The translations under genes were made by a program, and so were the position numbers. Below the pieces are notes generated by a model. That model made no database searches and was not told where the DNA came from. It was given only the letters and a program-made list of their open reading frames with translations. A stretch of DNA of 64,000 nucleotides from positions 112,087-176,086 of the forward strand of contig NZ_JAKILD010000007.1 of assembly GCF_023283825.1 (NCBI RefSeq), in the 5' to 3' direction. Within the stretch, counting starts at the first letter, position 1; every line of letters begins with the position of its first letter. Positions 37,620-44,967 of the stretch are shown piece by piece. Source of the stretch: Shewanella olleyana. GTDB taxonomy: Bacteria; Pseudomonadota; Gammaproteobacteria; Enterobacterales; Shewanellaceae.

Positions 37620-38018
37620 TTAATCTCCTCTAATCGCTTTACGCATGCCAGTAAACTTACTTTCCAGAAATCCTAATGACATTTGATACTCTAATGAGTT
37701 TTGCATAAATGCTGCTTGTTCTTGCTGGGAGTCAACGGTATTACCATCACCAGTATCAGGTTGATTTGGCACACGGAACTGAACATGTTCTTGGCTTAAT
37801 GCCTTTAAATCGAAATGTTTGTCAGTTGTTTGACTCATTTGAAGACCTTGCTGATGTGAACGAGCACTGTTCATTGCAGATGCAAAGTCGACATCACGAG
37901 CTTTATAGCCTGGCGTATTTGAATTGGCGATGTTGCTTGATAGCACTTCAGCCCTTTGAGCACGTATGCCCAATGAGTATTGATGTATCCCCAAACCATT
38001 TTCAAAATTGATCGCCAT
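37620..38018 (-). CDS. flgB: FlgB, proximal rod protein
   Basis: FlgB is the most proximal rod subunit after FliE. I place the start at the ATG at 38018 (MAINFENGLGIHQYSLGIRAQRAEVLSSNIANSNTPGYK pattern), with a GGAGGC site 6 bp upstream. The longer reading frame to 38138 would add 40 hydrophobic residues not found in the family and would read through the sigma-54 promoter. The product is 132 residues, the normal size. It heads the flgB-C-D-E transcript. Confidence 0.97.
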   Translation of the reverse strand: MAINFENGLGIHQYSLGIRAQRAEVLSSNIANSNTPGYKARDVDFASAMNSARSHQQGLQMSQTTDKHFDLKALSQEHVQFRVPNQPDTGDGNTVDSQQEQAAFMQNSLEYQMSLGFLESKFTGMRKAIRGD

Positions 38019-38053
38019 AAAATTGCCTCCATCAGCTAACTGAGATGAATAAA

Positions 38054-38069
38054 GCAAAGGCTGTGCCAA
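38054..38069 (-). promoter_or_regulatory. Sigma-54 promoter upstream of flgB
   Basis: On the minus strand the sequence reads TTGGCACAGCCTTTGC, matching the -24/-12 consensus in all key positions with GG and GC ten bases apart. It lies 36 bp before the flgB start and 30 bp after the cheR terminator. Confidence 0.87.
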
Positions 38070-38098
38070 AATAATATAGAAATAAGGTAGGAAAGGAT

Positions 38099-38127
38099 AA
38101 AAAACAAAACGCCAGCGAATGCTGGCA
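38099..38127 (-). terminator. Rho-independent terminator after cheR
   Basis: On the minus strand the stem GCCAGC-ATTC-GCTGGC is followed by GTTTTGTTTTTT. It lies 41 bp past the cheR stop codon and ends the cheV-cheR message before the flgB promoter. Confidence 0.88.
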
Positions 38128-38167
38128 TTAAATAACAATAAAACTATTTAGTTACATACACTTATGA

Positions 38168-39001
38168 TTAAGTTTTTTTCTGATAATAAATACCAGGATT
38201 ACATCGAACCATATTAAATTCATCGGTTAATCCTGAAATAGATTCTGACGCCCCGAGGAATAATATGCCGTTAGGGTTTAGTGCGGCAGCAAATTGCCGC
38301 AATATTTTAGCCTTTGCCTCAGGGGCAAAATAAATTAAAACATTTCGACAAAAAATGATGTCGTACTTACCTAACAAACTATAACTTTCCAGTAAGTTAT
38401 GGGCTCTAAAGTTAACTAAACGCTTTACGTTATCTTTAACTTTCATATTACCTGACGGTAATTGATCAAAAAATTGCCTTTTGCGCTCAGGCGATAAACC
38501 TCTGGCCAATGCCAAGCTATCGTACTCTGCATTTTTACAACGTTCGAGCATTGAGGGCGATAAATCTGTCGCTTGAATTGTGGCGTTACCTGGCAATGCG
38601 CCCGGCTTACGCTGTTGATATTCAAGTATCGTCATCGCTAAAGAATAAGGTTCTTGCCCAGACGAACATGCCGCCGACCATATTTTCAAGGGGCGACCTA
38701 AACGGCTGTACTCAGGTAATAACGAGTTATGCAGTAACTCAAACGGGTACTTATCTCTGAACCACAATGTTTCATTGGTGGTCATCGCATCGATAACTTC
38801 CGCTCTTAAGTGTCTTTCGGTAGGTTTCATCGAACGCTTAACGACTTCTGATAATGAAGGTAAATCATATTTCCCCATCAAAGGTGCTAAGCGGCTTCTT
38901 ACTAAATATTGTTTATTGTCACCTAATACAATGCCGCTGTGCTGCTCTAAAAAAAGCTTAAACTGATTATATTCTGCTTCAGCGAGTGATTTATTAGTCA
39001 C
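38168..39001 (-). CDS. cheR: CheR, chemoreceptor methyltransferase
   Basis: CheR methylates glutamates on chemoreceptors for adaptation, using S-adenosylmethionine. The product is 277 residues. The N-terminal helical domain (about 1-85) includes the family element TTNETLWFRDKYPFE, and the methyltransferase domain has LKIWSAACSSGQEPYSLAM (SAM-binding) and KYDIIFCRNVLIYF. The start is GTG at 39001, with AGGG about 9 bp upstream. The nearby ATG at 39003 is out of frame and stops at once. It lies 165 bp after cheV. Confidence 0.96.
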   Translation of the reverse strand: MTNKSLAEAEYNQFKLFLEQHSGIVLGDNKQYLVRSRLAPLMGKYDLPSLSEVVKRSMKPTERHLRAEVIDAMTTNETLWFRDKYPFELLHNSLLPEYSRLGRPLKIWSAACSSGQEPYSLAMTILEYQQRKPGALPGNATIQATDLSPSMLERCKNAEYDSLALARGLSPERKRQFFDQLPSGNMKVKDNVKRLVNFRAHNLLESYSLLGKYDIIFCRNVLIYFAPEAKAKILRQFAAALNPNGILFLGASESISGLTDEFNMVRCNPGIYYQKKT

Positions 39002-39121
39002 ATTTACACCCTATTATAAAGAAATTACGCATCGAGTAATCTCAGTGTGAACCGGCCGATTTTACGTTTATTTAGAGTCAACGTACAAAGGGGCTCTGTT
39101 TATCGTAAGTCAGGCTCTGAA

Positions 39122-39153
39122 AGTCTGCCTATACATATAATCATAGACAGACT
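39122..39153 (-). repeat. Inverted repeat between cheV and cheR
   Basis: AGTCTG-C-CTAT pairs with ATAG-A-CAGACT (10 bp with one mismatch, 10-base loop) just past the cheV stop codon. There is no T run after it on the minus strand, so it is more likely an mRNA processing or stability hairpin than a terminator. Confidence 0.5.
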
Positions 39154-39166
39154 ATCTTAACAATGC

Positions 39167-40087
39167 TTATAAAATTAAGTGTTTATTTACCGCAGACGCA
39201 AGTTCGTCAGGGTTGAATTTCGCGATGAAATCATTAGCCCCAACTTTCTCAACCATTGCTTGGTTAAATACACCGCTCAAGGACGTGTGCAGTACCACTT
39301 TAATGTCCTTAAGCTTAGGATCATCACGTATTTCTGCCGTCAGCGTATAACCGTCCATTTCTGGCATTTCAATATCTGAAATAATTAGCGGGATTTCATC
39401 TGCAACATTATCCATTTCGGTAGCAATTGCTTTTAATTTTTCCAGCGCATCTTTGCCATCAATTGCGGTATCAATTTGTAGATTCAACGACGCTAAAGAA
39501 CGAATAATCTGCTTTCGAGCAACTGCCGAGTCATCAATCACCATGATATGGTAATGCTGCTCACGATCAATGGTTAGCGCTTCATCAGCTTCTTTACTGA
39601 TTTCAGTTTTAACCGGTGAAATTTCATCTAAGATTTTTTCAACATCTAAAATCTCAACTAATTCACCTTCAATTTCTGTCACTGCTGTTAAATATGAATT
39701 ACGTCCCGCACCTTGCGGTGGTGGCATAATAGACTCCCAATTCATATTGATAATTCGCTCAACCGAGCTCACCAAGAAACCTTGAATACTACGGTTATAC
39801 TCAGCAATAATAATGAAGCAGTTTTCCGTTGATGTTAACGGGCGGCCACCGGTTGCCGCACTCAAATCAATTACAGAAATGGTCGAACCACGGATATGTG
39901 CAATGCCTTTAATCATAGGGCTTAGGCGCGGTAAAGTGGTTAATGGCGGACACTGTAAGACTTCTTTTACTTTAAAAACGTTAATACCAAAACGTTGACG
40001 GCCATTCAATTTAAAAAGCAACAACTCGAGTCTGTTTTGACCAACAAGTTGGGTACGTTTATTGACTGATTCAAGAATACTCGACAT
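39167..40087 (-). CDS. cheV: CheV, CheW-receiver hybrid chemotaxis coupling protein
   Basis: CheV couples receptors to CheA and can be phosphorylated. The product is 306 residues. A CheW-like domain is at about 15-160 (LLLFKLNGRQRFGINVFKVKEVL), and a receiver domain is at about 180-305 with the phospho-Asp region LIISDIEMPEMDGYTL. It sits upstream of cheR and beside flgA, the usual polar-flagellate arrangement. The 340-bp gap to flgA holds both divergent promoters, but I could not define them. Confidence 0.97.
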   Translation of the reverse strand: MSSILESVNKRTQLVGQNRLELLLFKLNGRQRFGINVFKVKEVLQCPPLTTLPRLSPMIKGIAHIRGSTISVIDLSAATGGRPLTSTENCFIIIAEYNRSIQGFLVSSVERIINMNWESIMPPPQGAGRNSYLTAVTEIEGELVEILDVEKILDEISPVKTEISKEADEALTIDREQHYHIMVIDDSAVARKQIIRSLASLNLQIDTAIDGKDALEKLKAIATEMDNVADEIPLIISDIEMPEMDGYTLTAEIRDDPKLKDIKVVLHTSLSGVFNQAMVEKVGANDFIAKFNPDELASAVNKHLIL

Positions 40088-40427
40088 AACCCTGCCTTAA
40101 TTAATACAGCCCCTGCGGGCATTTTTCTTATGATTTAAAGCGACACTAATCCTACTATCATCAAATAGTAACACACGCTTGGTGTGATTTAATCGCTATA
40201 TTAGTAGCTTTAATGTAATAGGCATACTTATTGCTTTAAATTAATCCATTACCATATAAACCAATATTTTCAGCTGAAAAGTCAAACTTCTGACTGCTGG
40301 TTCACTTATTGTTTAATTAATAGTTAAGTGAATAGTTCAACTTAAAAGAATCTTGTTTAAATCAATGTATTTAAACCGCTAACATGAAGTATAGAGGTAT
40401 TCTGGCAATACTCGCTAGAAACAAAAT
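40088..40427. other. 340-bp divergent intergenic region between cheV and flgA
   Basis: I see no gene here. It must hold promoters for cheV (minus) and flgA (plus), but no clear -24/-12, sigma-28 or -35/-10 pair stands out. A small GCCC-CTGC-GGGC hairpin lies in the cheV leader. Confidence 0.6.
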
Positions 40428-41150
40428 ATGAACAAAAACATTCTTTTGTTACTTATCTTAATGTGCTCTGCTTTTCAGGCTTTAGCCAGCGAAGGGAGCA
40501 CTGTTACCTACTCTTTATCGACCATTACAGAGTTAGCTAAAGAGACAGTAGCAAAAAAAATCACTGAAACACCTTCATATCACCCTGATGCAAAAATTAA
40601 TATATTGCCGCAACGTCTAGAAGGCAGACTAAATCCACCAGCCTGTTATCCACCAATAACAGTAGAAATGGCTAGCGATAGGCCGATTAATCGAACCAAC
40701 ACAGTAAAAGTAAGCTGTATAAGTCCTGAGTTCGACTACCCATGGCAAATGTACTTATCGGTCAAAGTTGAAGTGCTCTATCCAGTGGTTACAGCAAAAA
40801 GCATCATTGAAAAAGGTGAACTCATCACTGATGACACCATTGAAATCAACTTTGTCGACCAACACAGTATTCGTGGCCAATTTTTCTCTGGTATAGCAGA
40901 TATCGTTGGCACTCGCTCTAAAAGGCGTGTCGCAGCAAAAGCACCATTACTCAATAATAACCTCTGTTTTGTATGTAAAGGGGATTCAGTATCGATATAT
41001 GCTAAAACCAATAGCTTTGAAATAAAAACGGCCGGTGAAGCATTAAGAGATGGTAACGTTGGAGACACGATTAGAGTAAAAAACTCCAACTCAAACAGGA
41101 GACTAGATGTTATTGTCATAGGTGTTGGCGAAGTTGAAGTTAGGATGTAA
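40428..41150 (+). CDS. flgA: FlgA, P-ring assembly chaperone
   Basis: FlgA is the periplasmic chaperone for P-ring (FlgI) assembly. The product is 240 residues with a signal peptide (MNKNILLLLILMCSAFQALA), an N-terminal part with paired cysteines, and the conserved C-terminal SAF domain (about 110-240: VVTAKSIIEKGELITDDTIE, then GDTIRVKNSNSNRRLDVIVIG). It is followed by flgM after 72 bp that carry a sigma-28 promoter. Confidence 0.96.
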   Translation: MNKNILLLLILMCSAFQALASEGSTVTYSLSTITELAKETVAKKITETPSYHPDAKINILPQRLEGRLNPPACYPPITVEMASDRPINRTNTVKVSCISPEFDYPWQMYLSVKVEVLYPVVTAKSIIEKGELITDDTIEINFVDQHSIRGQFFSGIADIVGTRSKRRVAAKAPLLNNNLCFVCKGDSVSIYAKTNSFEIKTAGEALRDGNVGDTIRVKNSNSNRRLDVIVIGVGEVEVRM

Positions 41151-41158
41151 AATAATCC

Positions 41159-41185
41159 TAAAGTTCTTTCCGGCACGGCCGATAC
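41159..41185 (+). promoter_or_regulatory. Sigma-28 (FliA) promoter upstream of flgM
   Basis: The sequence reads TAAAGTTC, 11 bases, then GCCGATAC. It matches TAAAGTTT-N11-GCCGATAA at 14 of 16 positions with exact spacing. It is 38 bp before the flgM start, so flgM can be made under FliA itself as well as by read-through from flgA. Confidence 0.88.
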
Positions 41186-41222
41186 CCTGTTAGGAATACC
41201 ATAAATTACGCTGGAGCCTTAC

Positions 41223-41552
41223 ATGGCAATTGATATTAACAATCTGAAAACAGCTTCACACACACAGTTACGCACTAATCGTGACTCAAGTGCTGCGACT
41301 CAATCTGCAGATTCAACAAGCAGTAATACAGCAGCAGTTAAAACTGATTCGGTCAGCATTACCTCGCAAGCACAACAGCTGCAAGGAGCTCAAAGCAAAA
41401 TGGCATCGTTACCTGAAATTGATCAAAGTAAAGTTGATGCAATTAAAACAGCGATTTCAGAAGGTCGATATAAAGTAGACCCTGAAAAACTTGCTGCTAA
41501 TATTGCCAGTTTTGAAGCTGACATGAGCGGACTTAATTTCGACCAAGAGTAA
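41223..41552 (+). CDS. flgM: FlgM, anti-sigma-28 factor
   Basis: FlgM binds FliA and blocks late gene transcription until it is exported through the finished hook. The product is 109 residues. The disordered first half is Ser/Thr-rich, and the conserved C-terminal FliA-binding part holds DSVSITSQAQQLQ and then the helices VDAIKTAISEGRYKVDPEKLAANI. A GGAG site is 7 bp before the ATG. It is 65 bp upstream of flgN. Confidence 0.96.
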   Translation: MAIDINNLKTASHTQLRTNRDSSAATQSADSTSSNTAAVKTDSVSITSQAQQLQGAQSKMASLPEIDQSKVDAIKTAISEGRYKVDPEKLAANIASFEADMSGLNFDQE

Positions 41553-41617
41553 TTTCATAATAACTCTTGGTTAATCACGCATTACCTATGTAATGTGAAT
41601 TTTATAAAGAGTATCTT

Positions 41618-42043
41618 ATGAATGAATTACTACAGCTGTTATCTTTTCAGCACGGCACTTTGTCGTCGCTGAAAAAACTCGTATCTGCAGAAAAACAAGC
41701 GCTAACGGATCAAGATGCTGATACCCTGTTGGCTTTAGCACGGGAAAAAGTCACCTGCCTAAATGAATTACAGCAAAACGATCAAAAACTCGCTAACCAT
41801 CCAGACAAAGCGTTACTCAACTCTAATGCGGAGCTCGCTCAAAAAGTTGAAGAAGCTAAAGCAATTCTTGAGCAATGCAAAGATATTAATAATCAAAATG
41901 CCAGTTTAATTGAGCTTAATATCGCAAGTTTGAACCGCTTCTCGCAAGCAATGCAAATGAGCCGAAATGCCACCAGCCTGACTTATAACGACAAAGGCCG
42001 CACCTCAACTATCTCCTCTTTAGGTTCTAATTTAAAAGCATAA
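41618..42043 (+). CDS. flgN: FlgN, chaperone for FlgK and FlgL
   Basis: FlgN is the export chaperone for the hook-filament junction proteins. The product is 141 residues, all-helical, with the family pattern LSSLKKLVSAEKQALTDQDADTLLALAREKV in the first third and SRNATSLTYNDKGRTS near the end. The pairing flgM-flgN is standard. It is followed by a terminator shared with flgP on the other strand. Confidence 0.94.
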   Translation: MNELLQLLSFQHGTLSSLKKLVSAEKQALTDQDADTLLALAREKVTCLNELQQNDQKLANHPDKALLNSNAELAQKVEEAKAILEQCKDINNQNASLIELNIASLNRFSQAMQMSRNATSLTYNDKGRTSTISSLGSNLKA

Positions 42044-42108
42044 CGGTTCACTTCAAGCATTTTAAAATGCTGAACATTTACATGCTCAATTCAGCTGATA
42101 ACAAGTAC

Positions 42109-42145
42109 AAAAAAGCCGCTGGGATCAGCGGCTGTTATTTTTTCA
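42109..42145. terminator. Bidirectional rho-independent terminator between flgN and flgP
   Basis: A perfect 8-bp stem AGCCGCTG/CAGCGGCT with a GGAT loop has an A run on its left (T run for the minus strand) and GTTATTTTTT on its right. It serves flgN (plus) and flgP (minus), which converge here. Confidence 0.88.
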
Positions 42146-42156
42146 TCTCAAATTTC

Positions 42157-42615
42157 TTAAAAATAGGTAACGTCTTTAATCTTTCTTGGACGATTATTTT
42201 GCTGATATAAATTCCAAACCTGAGCATAATCCAATTCTAATTCAGTTACATACATATCACCTGCAGGATAACTTTTAACGACTTTAGCGCCCTTTATCAT
42301 GCCCGACACATTTGCAGAAACCGTTTCATTATTTATGAGCCAATCACTCATTTGACTGTGTGCATCAATTTGCTGGCCATAAACTTGTTCAGCTAACTCA
42401 CGATAAGCGGCAATTTTAGATGCCTGCATTGCCATTAAGACTTTATGGGATTGGTCTTTAGCAGGTTGAGTAGCAAGTGGGGCGTAGCCAATAGCAGTTA
42501 ATTTAGGGAACTGCTCTGGTGCTTCTGTTTCCCATTGCACATATTTATCATTAGCGACACAGCCACTCAAACAGAGGCTTGCTAACGCCATCGTAGTTAA
42601 AAGTAGTTTTTTCAT
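42157..42615 (-). CDS. flgP: FlgP, LPP20-family outer-membrane lipoprotein
   Basis: FlgP is an outer-membrane lipoprotein needed for full flagellation or motility in Vibrio and Campylobacter. The product is 152 residues, with the lipobox LCLSGC (Cys at about 19) and an LPP20-type domain (AMQASKIAAYRELAEQVYGQQI, then VTELELDYAQVWNLYQ). It overlaps the flgO stop codon by 4 bp (ATGA type), so the two are translated together. Confidence 0.92.
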   Translation of the reverse strand: MKKLLLTTMALASLCLSGCVANDKYVQWETEAPEQFPKLTAIGYAPLATQPAKDQSHKVLMAMQASKIAAYRELAEQVYGQQIDAHSQMSDWLINNETVSANVSGMIKGAKVVKSYPAGDMYVTELELDYAQVWNLYQQNNRPRKIKDVTYF

Positions 42616-43316
42616 TGCTTATCTCCTAACACGGCAACATTACCTAATCCGGCCTGTTCATTTCGATACAATAAACCGCCTTCAGAAATCACTTTATTAG
42701 ATGGTGATAAATAGCCAGGCAAACTGTTCATATTCACAAAGGTCTGTACTGCAGAAACCACGCGATTATTACTAACGTTCACAATCCGCGTATTTAAGGC
42801 AAGTCCCATCGGGGTGGTATCCATGGTCGAAACCACCACATGAGAAACGGGTAAGTCAGAGGGTAATAGTTTCCAGTCACGGCTTAAGATAAATTCGCCT
42901 TGTTCTGTTGCCCTAAGTGCTTTAGCTACATTAAGATCCACTAAATTAAACTCGTGACCATGGAAAGCGGCTACAAACCCTTGCTGTAATTGCAATCCCA
43001 ACGCATCCGTTTGATTAAAGTTATCTACCCTTAATGGAGTGGTAACAAGTAAAGGTTGATCAGAGCGTAAACTATCATTTTGTAACACCAGCTCATTAAC
43101 CACTTTCTCAGCCAGAATATTGACTTGAGACTTAGGCGCTATTCCCACTTTTTTAATGTCATAAGTGAGTTCAGATTTAGCTTCAGGCTCTTCAGCAAAC
43201 CAATAACTCGTCTGTACAGGCTCATCGACATAAGTTAACTCATCGGTCTGCACCGGTTCTTTATTAGCACATGCCACCGCTAACAAAGCAATTGGGATGA
43301 ATATCAGTCGACGCAT
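42612..43316 (-). CDS. flgO: FlgO, outer-membrane lipoprotein of the flagellum
   Basis: FlgO is a lipoprotein that, with FlgP, helps anchor the sheathed/polar flagellum at the outer membrane in Vibrio. The product is 234 residues, with a lipobox LLAVAC (Cys at about 16) and a FlgO domain (VNILAEKVVNELV, then LSRDWKLLPSDLPVSHVVVSTMDTTPMGLALNTRIVNV). A sigma-28 promoter lies 131 bp upstream and flgP follows with a 4-bp overlap. Confidence 0.92.
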   Translation of the reverse strand: MRRLIFIPIALLAVACANKEPVQTDELTYVDEPVQTSYWFAEEPEAKSELTYDIKKVGIAPKSQVNILAEKVVNELVLQNDSLRSDQPLLVTTPLRVDNFNQTDALGLQLQQGFVAAFHGHEFNLVDLNVAKALRATEQGEFILSRDWKLLPSDLPVSHVVVSTMDTTPMGLALNTRIVNVSNNRVVSAVQTFVNMNSLPGYLSPSNKVISEGGLLYRNEQAGLGNVAVLGDKQ

Positions 43317-43446
43317 AGCCTATTCCTTAACTCAATGATATTCGCGTCAATCGAATACATTGGTGCCACGAAGCTTGAATGATTACATGTTGCTTTAACT
43401 AATGAGTCATCATATTAAATGGCTAAAACAACACACTATATAAAAG

Positions 43447-43473
43447 GTATCGGCAAAGAACATAAAAGCTTTA
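43447..43473 (-). promoter_or_regulatory. Sigma-28 (FliA) promoter upstream of flgO
   Basis: On the minus strand the sequence reads TAAAGCTT, 11 bases, then GCCGATAC, close to the sigma-28 consensus with exact spacing. It would drive flgO-flgP. The opposite strand carries a sigma-54 site for flgT 50 bp away. Confidence 0.83.
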
Positions 43474-43522
43474 CCTAAAATAGCCATTCAATATTAATAA
43501 ATCAGTTGCGATACATTCAAAA

Positions 43523-43538
43523 AAGGCACAGATTTTGC
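43523..43538 (+). promoter_or_regulatory. Sigma-54 promoter upstream of flgT
   Basis: The sequence reads AAGGCACAGATTTTGC, with GG and GC ten bases apart and a TTGC -12 box. The -24 box is AGGCAC rather than TGGCAC. It lies about 80 bp before the flgT start. Confidence 0.7.
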
Positions 43539-43617
43539 TTTATTACGCTAATTAATCTAATCAGTGCTGATGAGTCATTTAGTTGGCACTTAAATTTATT
43601 GAATATTGTGAAAAGTG

Positions 43618-44808
43618 ATGATGAACATGCCAAACTTCAGCGTTAAACTTTTAGCTTTCGCCCTACTCTTTGTACTGTCAGCGAGTATGAGTAGTGATGC
43701 ATTGGCCGAAAGAGTCGAGGTTTCAGGAAAAGCTAAAATTATTGATGGCAATATCGATAAAGCTCGGGAAGCAGCCATTAATCAGGCTCTTAATTATGCA
43801 AGCTTAAAAGCGGGCGTTAACTTTAATAGTCAACAAAGCATCAACCACGGCAATTTAACCCAAAATTCATTCGATATTCAACGAATTGGCGAAGCCAGCA
43901 ACATCGAGCTTGTTTCTGAAATCATTAGCCAATCAGATATCACTGTTTTACTTCGCTTGAATTTACAATCAAAACAACAAGCACAACAATGTCATAGCCA
44001 ACAACTCAAGGCTGCGCTAATGATCCCGCAAGCAACTATGCGCGACCGTTCACAACTTAGATATGGCCAACTGGCAAATTTTGAACAAGCGCTGTCTCAG
44101 CAATATGGTAACGTCATTAATAGCTCATCTGATTACAGTTTTGCTCACATGCATGAAAATGAAAAATTGGATCACGCTAACGAATTAATTAACTTTAAAG
44201 GCAACAGAATACCAAGCTGGCTGGGTGAAATAACCGATAGCCAATATATTTTACAGCCCGAGGTTTTAGACATTTCAACTGAGCCTTATCAAAGCTCAAT
44301 GTTTGGTTTATGGAGTGATTACCCTCAGCGTCAAATCAACTTACGCTTTACGCTATTCCATGGTATTAGCGGAGAGAAAGTATGGAGCAAAGATTATGCT
44401 GCCACTGCAGAGTGGGAATTTGATAAAGATGAAACGGTATCACCAACTACACAAAGATTTTGGGGTTCAGCCTACGGACAAACCATGAGTCAGCTTTTAC
44501 AGCAAAGTACCCAAGACATAGACAATTTACTTAATTGCCGCCCATTACTCGGTCAAATTGTTGCAAAGCAAGGTAACAGAATCATTATCAATTTAGGCAG
44601 AAAAAACAATGTCAAAATGGGCGATAGTTTTCAGATTGTGCTGCAACAAAATATCCCTGATAGAGTGAATTTAATGCGCGCTGTTGCTACTAAGAACCGT
44701 GCGACAGTGACCATTGAGCAAGTATCAGAAGAAAGTGCAACAGCAGTGTTAGAAGGCGTTGAAGGCACCGGTAATATTCAAATTCAAGACATTGTGATTA
44801 AAATTTAG
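43618..44808 (+). CDS. flgT: FlgT, H-ring protein of the polar flagellar basal body
   Basis: FlgT forms the H ring around the L-P rings in Vibrio-type motors and helps place the motor outer parts. The product is about 396 residues. It has a signal peptide (hydrophobic core LLAFALLFVLSASMSSDALA), then a domain with VSGKAKIIDGNIDKAREAAINQAL and C-terminal beta-rich domains. The exact start is uncertain: a GTG at 43615 and ATG codons at 43618, 43621 and 43627 are all in frame with no strong ribosome site. It is divergent from flgO. Confidence 0.9.
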   Translation: MMNMPNFSVKLLAFALLFVLSASMSSDALAERVEVSGKAKIIDGNIDKAREAAINQALNYASLKAGVNFNSQQSINHGNLTQNSFDIQRIGEASNIELVSEIISQSDITVLLRLNLQSKQQAQQCHSQQLKAALMIPQATMRDRSQLRYGQLANFEQALSQQYGNVINSSSDYSFAHMHENEKLDHANELINFKGNRIPSWLGEITDSQYILQPEVLDISTEPYQSSMFGLWSDYPQRQINLRFTLFHGISGEKVWSKDYAATAEWEFDKDETVSPTTQRFWGSAYGQTMSQLLQQSTQDIDNLLNCRPLLGQIVAKQGNRIIINLGRKNNVKMGDSFQIVLQQNIPDRVNLMRAVATKNRATVTIEQVSEESATAVLEGVEGTGNIQIQDIVIKI

Positions 44809-44967
44809 GTATTTACTTACAATAGCCTAAAGCTATAAAGCACAAGAAAGTCAAGGTTCGATAAATTAAGTTGTCACCTTGGTGCATGAATTTATTGTAT
44901 ATAATCAACAATACTTGTATTCATGACCAGGCTAGTATAAGCATCATTTTCAAGAAGGTTTTACCAC

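Noticed and set aside
38019..38138. Extension of flgB by 40 codons to 38138
   Set aside because: The added residues are not flgB-like and the stretch contains the cheR terminator and the sigma-54 promoter. The ATG at 38018 has a GGAGGC site.
40098..40130. GC-rich hairpin with a T run on the plus strand in the cheV leader
   Set aside because: No plus-strand gene precedes it, so it is not a terminator for any known transcript. Its T run is on the wrong strand for cheV.
44835..44885. Sigma-28-like pair TAAAGCAC ... TTCGATAA upstream of the Maf gene
   Set aside because: The spacing is 13 instead of 11 and the -10 box lacks the GCC, so I do not call it.
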